NCBI GenBank assembly: GCA_947172415.1
Contig: OX359192.1
Location: 3,164,501 to 3,228,500, forward strand
Length of the DNA stretch: 64,000 bases
Reading direction: 5' to 3'
Source: Chondrosia reniformis
Lineage: Eukaryota > Porifera > Demospongiae > Chondrillida > Chondrillidae
Within the stretch, counting starts at the first letter, position 1. Each line of letters begins with the position of its first letter. Below the pieces are notes generated by a model. The model did not search any database, was not told the DNA's origin, and saw only the letters and a list, made by a program, of their open reading frames with translations. Positions 21,835 through 35,600 of this stretch are shown piece after piece. The position numbers and the translations under genes were made by a program.

Positions 21835-24111
21835 TTTTATATACTAGTTATATATGTATGTACTGGTTATATGTAGTAGTTGTATGTACCACTTGTTTGT
21901 ACTAGTTTCCTGTACTTGTTGTAGGTGCTAGTACTAGTTATAGTAGGTATTAAGTAGGAATTAGTTGTATGTACTAGTTGTTAGTACTACTTTTACGTAC
22001 TAGTTGAATGTACTAGTTGTATATACTAGTTCTAGTTATATTTACTAGATGTAGGTACTGGTTGTATGTAGTGGTTGGATGTAGTAGTTGTATGTACTAA
22101 TTGTTTGTACTAGTTTTATGTACTAGTTGTATGTATATACTAATTGTAAATACTAGCTATGTACTAGTTGTGGGTATATACTAGTTTGTTGTTTATGTAG
22201 TAGTTGTTTATGGCAGTTTTATGTATTCGTACTCCGTACAAGTTCTTTGTATTAGTTATGTACAAGCTGTATGTTCTAGTATTATGCACTCGTTCTATGA
22301 ACTAGGTGTATGTACTAGTTTCTAGTTGTGTGTACTAGTTGTATGTACGTTTTGTATGTACTTGTTGCATGTACTAAGTGTGTGTACTATTTTTATATAC
22401 TAGTTTTATGTGTATGTACGGGTTTTATGTAGTAGTTGAATGTAACAGTTGTATGTACAAGTTGCCTGTATTACGCGTATTCGCTAGCTGTATGTACTAG
22501 TTGTAGGTTCTAGTACTAGTTATATTAGGTACTATGTAGGCATTAGTTGTACGCACTAGTTGTAAGTACTACTATAACGAATTAGTTGTATGTACTAGTT
22601 CTATGTACTAGTACTAGTTATATTTACTAGTTGTAGGTTCTGGTTGTATGTAGTAGTTGAAAGTAGTAGTTGTATGTACTTGTTGCATGTACTAAGTGTA
22701 TGTACTATTTTTATATACTAGTTTTATGTGTATGTACGGGTTTTATGTAGTAGTTGAATGTAACAGTTGTATGTACAAGTTGCCTGTATTACGCGTTTTC
22801 GCTAGCTGTATGTACTAGTTGTAGGTTCTAGTACTAGTTATATTAGGTACTATGTAGGCATTAGTTGTACGCACTAGTTGTAAGTACTACTATAACGAAT
22901 TAGTTGTATGTACTAGTTCTATGTACTAGTACTAGTTATATTTACTAGTTGTAGGTTCTGGTTGTATGTAGTAGTTGAAAGTAGTAGTTGTATGTACTAA
23001 TTGTCAGTATTAGTTGTATGCACTAGTTGTATGTATATATTAGTTGTAAGCAGTAGCTTTTTACTAGCTGTATGTACTAGTTATTAGTTGTATAGTCTAG
23101 CTTTATGTACTAGTTGCATGTATTATTTGTATGTACTAATTGTATGTACCAATAGTATATACTAGGTGTATGTAGTAGTTGTATGTTCTAATTGTTTGAA
23201 CTAGTTCTATGTACTAATTGTATATACTAGAAATGTACTAGTTATGTACTAGTTATATGAACTAGTTATATGAACTAGTTTTAAATACTATTTGTACGTA
23301 CTAGGTGTATGTAGTAATTGTATGTTCTAATTTTTTGAACTAGTTCTATGTACTGATTGTATGTACTAAGTATGTACTAATTACTAGTTTCTAGTTGTAT
23401 GTACTAGTTGTAAGTACTAGTTGTATGTACTGTTTGTTTGTACTAATTATATGCACTAGTTGTATGTACTATTTGAATGCACTCAATACTATTTGTATGT
23501 ACTAGCCGAATGTAGTAGTTATTTATACTAGTCGAATGTATAAGTAGTGGGTAATTGTTGTATGTAATACTTATATGTACTAGTTGTATGTACTATTGCC
23601 TAATTGTATTTACTAGTTGTATGCACTAGATGTTTGAACTAGTTTTAGGTTCTTGTACAAGTTATACTAGGTACTAGGAATGAACTAGTTCTATGAACTA
23701 CTTGTTTGTTTGTGTGAACTATTTTTTGTACCAGTTGTATGTATTATATTTATGTACTAGTTATATGTGTATGTACTAGTCATATGTACTAGTTATATGT
23801 ACTAGTTATATGTACTAGTTGCATGTACTAGTTGTATGTACTAGTAGTATATACTAGTTCTAGGTTCTTGTCCTAATTGTACTACGTACTAGGGAGGTAC
23901 CAGTTGTATATACTAGACTAGATGTGTGTATTAGTTATATGTACTAGTTATATGTATTAGTTATATGTACTATTTATATGTACTAGTTGTATGTACTAGT
24001 TGTATGTACTACTTATATGTACTTGTTACATTTGTATGTACTGGGTGTATGTACCAGTTGTTTGTACTTGTTATATATACTAGTTGTACGTACTATTTAT
24101 ATGTACTATAT
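21835..24111 (+). repeat. 13-bp satellite array with 318-bp tandem duplication
   Basis: Plus-orientation satellite. The block from 22,361 (CTTGTTGCATGTACTAAGTG) is repeated from 22,679 almost base for base, including rare variants such as GTTGCCTGTATTACGCG, so this is a recent 318-bp tandem duplication ending near 22,998. A higher-order landmark (CTTGTTTGTTTG) is at 23,701. Confidence 0.93.
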
Positions 24112-24300
24112 ACTAGAGAAAAATAAAAATTTTCTACAAAAATAGTGAAGATGTAGGGATGGCACAAAAAGCACATAAACAAGAAAGGGATGTTACACAG
24201 TGAGACATTAGCTATATATGCATCCCTTTCTTGTTTATGTGCTTTTTGTGCCATTCCTACATCTTCACAATTTTTGTAGAAAATTTTTATTTTCTCTAGT
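24112..24300. repeat. Long inverted repeat at start of family B copy 1
   Basis: The left arm 24,112-24,192 and right arm 24,221-24,300 are near-perfect reverse complements (ACTAGAGAAAAATAAAAATT... and its complement), with a 28-base loop. Such a transcript would fold into an 80-bp hairpin. Confidence 0.92.
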
Positions 24301-24544
24301 TTTTGTACTTTTTATGGAGCATAAGCTAGAAATTCGATTATATTAAAACCCATTTTGGTTTTGCAATCTTTGACTGATTATGACGTCATTAAAATGGCAA
24401 ATTAATTGAGGTCTGGACTCTGGGGCCATGAAAACCGTCATACTCAATAATAGCGTTTTCGCTCTCGCTTCTACAAAAGAATACAGCTCTGAAAATTTGC
24501 AATAGTTTCGTTTAACAATTAGTCCAAAAGCTTATTTAGTTTTT

Positions 24545-24974
24545 AGGGGCTGCCTGCGGCCGCCCCTTATATTGTTTTCATTTGCCGATTACGTTGTACG
24601 GCTTCATGTTACGGAAAGATATATATATAGATATATATATATATATCTATATATATAATACGGGTTCATACGCAACTGTTATAACACTTTATTTATACGT
24701 CGATATATATTTAATACAGGTTCATATATACGCAACTATTATAATACTTTATAATACTTAATTTATACATCAATACATCGTTTTGCAAATGGCGGCGTTC
24801 AGGAAGCTTTAGTTAACGAAGCTTTTCTGTCGCTATTTATAGTGTTCAGGACACTTAAGCGTCTTCAATCGTTAGTATTACGAATATATATATTAAATGC
24901 CAACGATACGGCCAAGTAGTTCGAGTTGATTCGGGGGGCGGCAGCCCCACGAGTTTTTAAACTCGAAATACTTG
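24545..24974 (+). mobile_element. Family A element, copy 2, nested in family B
   Basis: Same landmarks as copy 1 (AGGGGCTGCC...; GGCTTCATGTTACGGA; CATCGTTTTGCAAATGGCGG; GGCGGCAGCCCCACGAG; ending ATACTTG). It retains CTGCGGCCGCCCC at its left end. It splits family B between GTTTAACAATTAGTCCAAAA and TTATGGCTGACGAAGAAG. The uninterrupted counterpart in the other B copy (47,700-47,745) shows a T-run target. Confidence 0.88.
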
Positions 24975-25221
24975 TTTAGTTATGGCTGACGAAGAAGAAT
25001 AATAATAATAAGAAGAATATGAAGAAGACGAAAATGGAAATTTTTAAAGTTTATTATTTTGCCAGCAGGACATATTCGCTTGCTTTTAAGGTCTATTTAG
25101 AGTATGTATATTGTATATTTAGCTATACATAGCCTTATTTTGTCGATTTTCGGCTTATTTCGGGATTTTGCTCCTATACCTATGTATGGGGAAAGCGAAA
25201 AAAACGTGTCATCCCTACATA

Positions 25222-25241
25222 GGGAGTACTACCGTACTCCC
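25222..25241. repeat. Terminal palindrome of family B copy 1
   Basis: GGGAGTAC, a four-base centre TACC, then GTACTCCC. This is the copy 1 version of the family's terminal palindrome; the other two copies have AGAGAGTAC arms. Confidence 0.85.
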
Positions 25242-25245
25242 TGAG

Positions 25246-26070
25246 ATGTTTATGTACTAGGTATATGTGCTACTTGTGGGTACTAGTTGTATTAGCTGGT
25301 TGTATGTACTAAGTCTATGTACTAGTTGTATGTACTAGTTGTACTTACTATTTGTATGTACTATTTATGTGTGTGTACTAGTTATATATACTAGTTGTAT
25401 GCGCTAGCTGTATGTACTAGTTGTAGGTACTATTTACATTTACTACGTATACGTGTATTGTACTAGTTATATGTAGGAGGTGTATGTACTTGTTATATAT
25501 ATGGCCTAATTGTATGTACTAGTTGCATGTACTAGTTGTATGGACTAGTTGTATATACTAGTCGCATGTACTAATTATATTTACTAGTTACTAATTTTAT
25601 GAACTAGTTGTAGCTACAAAATTTATGTAATACTTGTATGTACTAGCTAAAGGTACTAGTTTTATATATATACTAGTTGTATGTACTAGTTTCTAGTTGT
25701 ATGTACTATGTGTATGTTCTATTCATATATACTAGTTATATGTTTATGTATTAGTTATATGTAGTAGGTGTGTGAACTTGTTATATGTACTAGTTAAAAG
25801 TACTAGTTGTATGTGCTAATTGTTTGTATACGTTGTACTAGTTGTATGTTTATACTAGTTGTATGTACTAGCTTTGTACTAGTTGTATCTTTTAATTGTT
25901 TGAACTAGTTCTATGTACTAATTGTATATACTAGGTATGCACTAGTTACTAGTTTCTAGTTGTTTGTACTAGTTGTAAGTACTAGTTGTTTGTACTATGT
26001 GTATGTACCAGTTGTTGATTCTTGTACTACTTATACTATAGGGAGGTTCTGGTTGTATGTACTAGATACT
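25246..26070 (+). repeat. 13-bp satellite array, plus orientation, ending at a strand switch
   Basis: Plus-orientation units continue to about 26,070 (…GTATGTACTAGATACT), where the repeat becomes CATACAACTAGTA. The two sides of the switch are not mirror images of each other over the adjacent 80 bp. Confidence 0.93.
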
Positions 26071-26163
26071 ACAACTAGAAACTGGAATATACATCTAGTA
26101 TATATATAAAACTAGTACATTTAACTAGTCTACAACTGGTATATACATACAACTAGTACAAAC
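26071..26163 (-). repeat. 13-bp satellite, minus orientation
   Basis: First minus-orientation units after the switch (ACAACTAGAAACTGG...), up to the family A insertion. Confidence 0.9.
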
Positions 26164-26546
26164 AAGTATTTCGAGTTTTAAAACTCGCGGGGCTACCACC
26201 CCCCGCATTAACTGGAACTGCTTGGCCACATCGTTGGGATTTAATATATATATTCGTAATACTAACGATTGAGGACGATTTAGTGTCCTGAACTTTATAA
26301 ATAACGATGGAAAAGCTTCGTAAACTAAAGCTTCCTGAACGCCGCCATATACAAAAACGATGTATTGACGTATAAATTAAGTGTTACAATAGTTGAGTAT
26401 GAACTGGTATTATACAAATATCGACGTATAAAATAAGTGTTATAATAGTTGCATATTAACCTGTATTATATATATAGATATATATATATACTCTTTCCGT
26501 AACATGAAGCCGTACAACGTAATCGGCAAATGAAAACAATATAAGG
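26164..26546 (-). mobile_element. Family A element, copy 3, end-truncated
   Basis: Reverse-oriented copy: it begins CAAGTATTTCGAG with the palindrome CGAGTTTTAAAACTCG and the hairpin GCGGGGCTACCACCCCCCGC, runs through AAAGCTTCCTGAACGCCGCC, and ends at GAAAACAATATAAGG. The AGGGGCTGCC terminus is missing at its right edge. Confidence 0.85.
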
Positions 26547-29420
26547 TATACAAGTAGTACATAAAATTTGTAGTTACAAGTAGTTCATAAAATTAGGAGG
26601 TACAAGTAGTTCATAAAATTAGTAGCTAGTAAATATAATTAGTACATGCGACTAGTATATACAACTAGTCCATACAACTAGTGTATGCAACTAGTACATA
26701 CAACATGGCCATGTAAATAGTACATACACCTACTACATATAACTAGTACAACACACGTATACCTAGTAAATGTAAATAGTACATACAACTAGTACATACA
26801 CCCTGTACATACAAATGTAACGAGTACATATAAGTAGTACATACAAATAGTACATACAACTAGTACATATAACTAGTACATAAATATAGTACATACAACT
26901 AGTGCAGAAAACTAGTTCACACAAACAAACAAGTAGTTCATAGAACTAGTTCATTCCTAGTACCTAGTACCTAGTACTAGGAATGAACATAAATACATTC
27001 AGTACATACAAATGTAACGAGTACATATAAGTAGTACATAAAACTATAACATACAACTAGTACATAAAACTAGTACATAAATATAGTACATACAACTAGT
27101 ACACATTACTAGTACATAACACAATTACCCACTACTTATACATTCAACTAGTGCAAATAACTACTACATTCGACTAGTACATACAAATAGTATTGAGTAC
27201 ATACAACTAGTACATACAACTAGTGCATACAATTAGTACACACAAATAGTACATAAAGATAGTAATTATAACTAGTACATACTACTAGTACATATAACTG
27301 GTACATATAAACAGTACATACAACTAGTTCATGAAACTAGGTCATACAAATAGTACATGCAACAAGTATCTAGTACATACAACTACAACCTACCTAGTAC
27401 ATAGTATAACTAGTACAGGAATCAACAACTGGTACATACACATAGTACATACAACTAGTACTTACAACTAGTACATACAACTAGAAACTAGTAACTAGTA
27501 TATGCTTAGTACATACAATTAGTACATAGAACTAGTTCCAACAATTAGAACATAAAACTACAACATACACCTAGTAAATACAGCTAGTACATAACACTAG
27601 TACATACAATTAGACAATAGAACATACAACTAGTACATACAATTAGTACATACAAAGAGTACACACAACTAGTACATATAACTAGTACATACAAACATTA
27701 CCCACTACTTATACATTCAACTAGTAGAAAAAACTACTACATTCGACTAGTACATACAAATAGTATTGAGTTCATACAACTAGTACATACAACTAGTGCA
27801 TACAATTAGAACACATGGATAGTACATACAGCTATTAATATAACTAGTACATACTAGTAGTACATAAAACTATAGAGTACATATAACTGGTATATATATA
27901 ACTAGTAGATATAAACAGTACTCACAACTAGTTCATAAAACTAGTTCATACAACTAGTACATGCAACAGGTATCTAGTACATACAGCTAGAACCTACCTA
28001 GTACATAGTATTAGTAGTACAAGAATCAACAACTGGTACATACACATTGTACATACAACAAGTAATTACAAGTAGGACATACAACTAGTACTTACAACTA
28101 ATACATACAACTAGAAACTAGTAACTAGTACTCACCTAGTACATACAATTAGTACATAGAACTAGTACACACATATATAAATAGAACATACAAATAGTAA
28201 ATTCAACTATTACATACAACTAGGTACATAGAATTAGTACATACAACCAGCTAATACAGCTAGTACCTACAAGTAGTACATATACCTAGCACATACACAT
28301 ATATATAGTACATATAAATAGTACGTACAACTAGTATATATAACTAGTACAAACAACTAGTACATACACCCAGTACATACAAATGTAACGAGTACATATA
28401 AGTAGTACATACCACTAGAACATATAACTAGTACACATAACTAATACATATAACTAGTACACATAACTAATACATATGACTAGTACATAAATATAGTACA
28501 TACAACTAGTACAGAAAACTAGTTCAAACAAGCAAACAACTATTTCATAGAACTGGTTAATTCCTAGTACCTAGTATAACTTGTACTAGAACCTAAAACT
28601 AGATCAAACATCTAGTACATACAACTAGTACATACAAATTGAACATAAAAGAGTACACACAACTAGTACATATAAATAGTACATAGAACAATTACCCAAT
28701 ACTTATACATTCAACTAGTAGAAATAACTCCTACATTTGACTAGTACATACAAATAGTATTGAGTACATACAACTAGTTCATAAAACTAGTTCATGCAAC
28801 TAGTACATGCAACAGGTATCTAGTATATATAACTACAACCTACCTAGTACATAGTATAAGTAGTACAAGAATCAACAACTGGTACATACACAAAGTACAT
28901 ACAACTAGTACTTACAACTAGTACATACAACTAGAAACTAGTAACTAGTACATAACTAGTACCTACAATTAGTACATAGATCTGAGTTAAAACAATTAGA
29001 ACCTACAACCACTACATACACCTAGTATATACAATTTGTACGTACAATTAGTACATTGAAGTAGTCCATTCAACCAGTACATAAAACTAGTACTTACAAC
29101 TAGTACATACAACTAGAAACTAGTATATACAACTAGCTCACAGAATGAGTACATAATTCTAGAACGTACAACTTGTATATTCAACTGGTACATAACTACT
29201 ACACACAACTAGGAAAAACAAGTAGGACATATAAATAGTACATACACCTACTACATATAACTAGTACATACACTTTTACCTAATAATTATAAACAGTACA
29301 TACAACTAGTACATACAACAATTACATCCAATCAGTATATACTACATACAACTAGTACCTTCCTAGCACCTAGTATAACTAGTACAAGAACCTAACGCTT
29401 GTACATACAACTAGTACATA
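26547..29420 (-). repeat. 13-bp satellite array, minus orientation
   Basis: CATACAACTAGTA array. It carries the recurring module with CAGAAAACTAGTTC, then a CAAACAAACAAG-type box, then TTCATTCCTAGTACCTAGTA (26,900-26,990; variant at 28,510-28,600). It also carries the module CAAGAATCAACAACTGGTAC (27,422, as CAGGAATCAACAACTGGTAC; 28,020; 28,864). No other feature. Confidence 0.95.
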
Positions 29421-29669
29421 GCCAAGGATTCACAGAATATCAAGATAAAGAAAAAGACAAAGACTCCCAGGATCACTGATGAAGGGTGGAATTCCCAGAA
29501 ACGGCTGTCTGACCTGACCCAGTGGAGAAGAAGATGAAAGAAGGGAAAAGAAGGAAGAAAAGACTCCTGTATCTTCATCTAAAGCTCTCTTTGGGTTTAG
29601 TTCCCCTATAGGCTCTTTTTACAGAATAGGCATATAGCATGTAGGAAAATGGTATATTAGATTTTTCAT
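29421..29669 (+). repeat. Dispersed repeat with hammerhead-like motif
   Basis: Non-satellite insertion from GCCAAGGATTCACAG to GATTTTTCAT. It contains CTGATGA (29,476-29,482), a GGG/CCC stem with a seven-base loop, then GAAAC (29,498-29,502) and GGCTGTCTG. This motif is commonly seen at the ends of Penelope-like elements. A purine-rich GAAGAAGATGAAAGAAGGG tract and the stretch AGCTCTCTTTGGGTTTAGTT follow. The last 90 bp recur at 41,998-42,086, so it is a dispersed family. Confidence 0.7.
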
Positions 29670-32600
29670 ATAACTAGAACATAAAACCAGTACATAGCTA
29701 GTACATACAACTAGTATATACATACAACTAATACATACAACTAGTACCTACTACTAGTAAATATAACTAGTACTGGTCCATACAACTAGTACATGCAACT
29801 AGTACTTGAAATTAGTTCATATAACTAGTACACACATCTACCACATATACCTAATACATAAAAATATAACTAGTACATATAAATAGTACATAAACATACT
29901 ACGAACAAGAAGTCCATACAACTACTAGTACATAGAACGAGTCCATCTATAACTAGTATACACCTTCTACATATAATTAGTACATAAATATATAACTTGT
30001 ACATTTGAATAGTGCATCCATATAGTACATATAACTAGTACATGCGACTAGTACATACAACTAGTAAATACAACTAGTACATACAACTAGTACATAGAAT
30101 TCGTACATACAACCAGCTAATACAGCTAGTACATACAAGTAATACATGTACCTAGTACATGTATTAATATATATAGTACATAGAAATAGTATGTACAACT
30201 AGTATATATAACTAGTACAAACAACTAATACGTACAACCAGTACATACAAATTTAATGAGTCCATATAAGTAGAAAATACAACTAGTACATAAAACTAGT
30301 ATATACAACTAGTGTCTAGTATATACAACTAGTTCCTCCGTAGTACCTAGCATAATTAGGATTAGAACCATCAGCTAGTATATACTATAAGTACATGCAA
30401 CTAGTTCATGCAACTAGTACAAATAATTATTGCATATAAGTATTACATATATATGACTAATCCATACACATATAATTAGCACATAAATATAGTACATACA
30501 AGTAGTACAGAAAACTAGTTCACACAAACAAACAAGTAGTTCATAGAACTAGTTCATTCCTAGTACCTAGTATAACTTGCACTAGAACCTAATATTAGTT
30601 AAAACATCTAGTACATACAACTAGTACATACAACTAGTACATAAAAATGGTACATATAACTAGTACATACAACAATTACACATTACTTATACATTCAACT
30701 AGTACAAATAACTACTACATTCAACTAGTACATACAAATAGTATTGGGTGCAAACAACTAGTACATACAACTAGTACATACAACTAGGAACCAGCGACTA
30801 GTACATACCTAGTACATACAATTAGTACACAGAACTAGTTCAAACAATTAGAACGTACAACTACAACATTCACCTAGTACATACAACAAGTACATACAAC
30901 TAATACATACAAATAGTACATGCAGCTAGTCCATACAAGTTGTACATAAAACTAGTTCATACAACTAATACATGCAACAAGTATCTAGTACATACAAATA
31001 AAACCTACCTAGTACATGGTATAACTAGTACAAGAATCAACAACTGGTACATACACATAGTACATACAACTATTACTTATAACTAGTACATTCAACTAGA
31101 AACTAGTAAATGCTACTAGTTCATAGAACAAGTACATAATACTATATAGAACATACAACTTGAATATTAATCTAGTACATAGCTAATATTAACAACTAGT
31201 GTGTACATACAACTATTAAGTACAACTGGTACATAACTAGTACATACAAATAGTACATACAACTAGTACATACCAAATAGTACACACACCTAGCACATAC
31301 AATTTGTACATACAACTAGTACATTCAACTAGTCCATATAGGACAAACAACTAGGACATATAACTAGTACATACACCTACTACATACAACTAGTACATAC
31401 ACATATACCTAGTAATTACAAATAGTACATAAATCTAGTATATTCAACTAGAAACTGGTATATACAACTAGTATATATATAAACACTAGTACATTTAACT
31501 AGTACATAAAACTAATACATAAAACTAATATATACATACAAAGAGTACATACAATTAGTACATAAAATTAGTAAGTACAACTAGTTCACACAACCAGTAA
31601 CTAGTACATCTAACTAGTACATGCAACTATAACACACAACTAGTACATACAACTAGCACCTACAACTAGGAAATATAACTAGTATTAGTACATACAACAA
31701 GTACATACAATTAGTACATACAACTAGTACATTCAACTAGAAACTAGTAAATGCTACTAGTTCATAGAACAAGTACATAATACTATATAGAACATACAAC
31801 TTGAATATTAATCTAGTACATAGCTATTATTAACAACTAGTATGTACATACAACTATTAAGTACAACTAGTCCATAACTAGTACATACAAATAGTACATA
31901 CAACTAGTACATACCAAATAGTACACACACCTAGCACATACAATTTGTACATACAACTAGTACATTCAACTAGTCCATATAACTAGGACAAACAACTAGG
32001 ACATATAACTAGTACATACCCTACTACATACAACTAGTATATACACAAATACCTAGTAATTACAAATAGTACATAAATCTAGTATATTCAACTAGAAACT
32101 GGTATATACAACTAGTATATATATAAACACTAGTACATTTAACTAGTACATAAAACTAATACATAAAACTAATATATACATTCAAAGAGTACATACAATT
32201 AGTACATAAAATTAGTAAGTACAACTAGTTCACACAACGAGTAACTAGTACATCTAACTATAGTACATGCAACTATAACATACAACTAGTACATTCAACT
32301 AGCACCTACAACTAGGAAATATAACTAGTATTAGCACATACAATTAGTACATACAACCAGCAGTACATACAAGTACTAAATATACATAGTACATAAACAT
32401 ATGAATGGTACATATAAATAGTACATACAACTAGTACAATTACACACAACTGGTACATGCAACTAGTACATACAATTAGTAACTACTACATACAACTAGC
32501 ACATCGCTATTACCTAATATGACTAGGACTTGAACCTACAACTAGTACATACAACTAGTATATACAATTTGTAACTATACAATTTGTAACTAGGACATAA

Positions 32601-35600
32601 AAATAATACATACAACTAGTACTCAGTACCTAATAAAACTAGTACTAGCACCTACAACTAATACATACAGCTGGCGCATACACATAGTACAGGCAACTTG
32701 TACATCCAACTGTAACATACAACAACTACATATAACCAGTACATACACATATAACTACTATATAAAAATAGTACATACACCTAGTCCATACAACCAGTAC
32801 TTACAAAAAGTACATACAACTAGTATATACAACTAGAAACTAGTATATACAACTAATCCATAGAACGAGTACAAAATACTTCAACATACAATTAGTACAT
32901 TCAACTCGTATGTACAACTAGCACAAACAACTAGGACATATAACTAGTACATACACCTATTACATATAACGAGCACATACAAATATATCTAGAAAATATA
33001 AATAATACATACAACTACTACATACAGCTTGCGCATACAACTAGTACATATAACCAGTACACAAACATAGAAATAGTACATACAAATAGTAAATACAACT
33101 AGAACATACAACTAGTACAAAACTAGTATATACAACTGGTATAAACATACAACTAGTACACAGAATGTGTACATACAATTATCACAAACATCTAGTACTT
33201 TCAACTAGTACATATAACAAGTTCAAACACCTACTACATATAACTAATACATAAACATATAACTAGTATATATGAATAGTACACACACATGGTACATACA
33301 ACTAGAAACTAGAACATACAACTAGTACATAGATAGTACATACAACTGGTATATACATACAACTAGTACATAAAATTAATAGGTGCAACTAGTTCATACA
33401 ACTAGTAACTAATACATATAACTAGCACATGCGACTAGTACATACAACTAGTACATTCAACTAGTACATACAACTAGTTCATAAAACTAGTATACAGCTA
33501 GTACAAAGAACTAGTGCATACATCTTGTACATACAACTGATTCATATCTAGTACAAACAACTGGTACATACACCCAGTACATACAAATGTAACGGGTACA
33601 TATAAGTAGTACTTACAACTAGTACATACCAAAATTAAACAAAAGTGGTACAAACAACTAGTACATATAACTGGTACATATGACTAGTACATACACATAT
33701 AATTAGTACATAAATATAGTACATGCAACTAGTACAGAAAACTTGTTCATACCAACAAACAAGTAGTTCATAGAACCAGTTCATTCCTAGTACCTAGTAT
33801 AACTTGTACTAGAACCTAAAACTAGTTCAAACATCTAGTACATACAACTAGTACATCCAACTAGTACATACAACTAGTATATACAACTAGTACATACAAC
33901 TAGTACATATAACTAGTACATACAACAATTACACACTACTTATACATTCAACTAGTACAAATAACTACTACATTCGACTAGTACATACAAATAGTATTGA
34001 GTACATACAACTAATACATACAACTAGTGCATACAATTAGTACACACAGATAGTACATACAGCTAGTAAATATTACTTGTACATACTAATAGTACATAAA
34101 ACTAGTACATATAACTGGTACATATAACTAGTACATATAAACACAACATACAACTAGTTCATAAAACTAGTTCAGACAACTAGTACATGCAACAAGTAAC
34201 TAGTACATACAACTAGAACCTACCTAGCACAAAATATAAGTAGTACAAGAATCAACAACTGGTACATACACATAGTACATACAACTAGAAACCAGTAACT
34301 AGTACATATCTTGTACATACAATTAGTACATAGAACTAGTTCAAACAATTAGAACATACAACTACTACATATAACTAGTACATACAACTAGTACATACAA
34401 CTCGTACATACAAATAGTACATACAACTGGTACAATTACACAACTGGTACAAAAAATAAGTACATATAATTAGTATCTAGTACATACAACTAGCACCTCC
34501 CTAGTCTCTAATATATCTAGGCTTTTAACCTACAACTAGTACATACAATTAGTACATACAAATAGTACATAAAACTGGTTCAAACAAACAACACAAGTAG
34601 TATAGAGAACAAGTTCCTTCCTAGTTCCTAATATAACTTGTATCAGAAACTACAACTAGTTCAAAGAACTAGTACATATAACTAGTACAAAGCTAGTACA
34701 TACAACTAGTCTCAACATACAACTAGAACACAGAACATTTATACACAATTAGCACATACAACTAGTACTTTCAATTAGTACATATAACAAGTACAAACAC
34801 CTACTACATATAACAAGTACACACACCTACTACATATAACTAATACATAAACATATAACTGGTGTATATGAATAGTACCTACACAGAGTACATACAACTA
34901 GAAGCTAGTACATACAATTAGTATATATATAAAACTAGTACATTTAACTAGTACATACAACTGGTATATACATACAACTAGTACATACAAGTAGTACATA
35001 AAATTCATAGGTACAACTAGTATATAAAATTAGTAACTAGTAAATATAATTCTTACATGTGACTAGTACATACAACTGGAACATACAACTAGTGCATGCA
35101 ACTAGTACATACAACTAGGACATATAACTAGTACATAAACCTACTACATATAACTAGTACATACACGTATACCTAGTAAATGTAAATAGTACATACAAAT
35201 AGTACATACAGCTAGCGCTACAACAAGTAAATATAATTAGTACACACACATATAAATAGTTTATACAAATAGTAAATACAACTAGTACATACAACTAGTA
35301 CCTACAACTGGTCAATACAACTAGTATATACATACAACTATATAGTACACAGAACTTGTACTTACAATTAGCATATGCAAATACTACATACAACGAATAC
35401 ATACAACTAGTACCTAAAACTAGTAAATATAGCTAGTTCTAGTACGTACAACTACTACATACAACTAGTCCTTTCAACTAGTACATATAACTAATACATA
35501 AAAATATAACTAGTTTAAATAAATAGTGCATCCACATAGTACATACAACAAGTTCATAAAACTAGTATATAGCTAGTACAAAGAACTAGTGCATACATCT

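Larger units (their letters stand above)
24112..25245 (+). mobile_element. Family B foldback element, copy 1 (interrupted by family A)
   Basis: Begins with a long inverted repeat (24,112-24,300) and ends with the small palindrome at 25,222-25,241. The interior shares long stretches with the reverse-orientation copy at 47,443-48,192: TGACGTCATT..AAAATGGC, GAAAACCGTCATACTCAATA, CGCTCTCGCTTCTACAAAAG and the acidic GAAGAAG run. About 705 bp remain once the nested A element (24,545-24,974) is removed. No transposase is seen. Confidence 0.82.
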
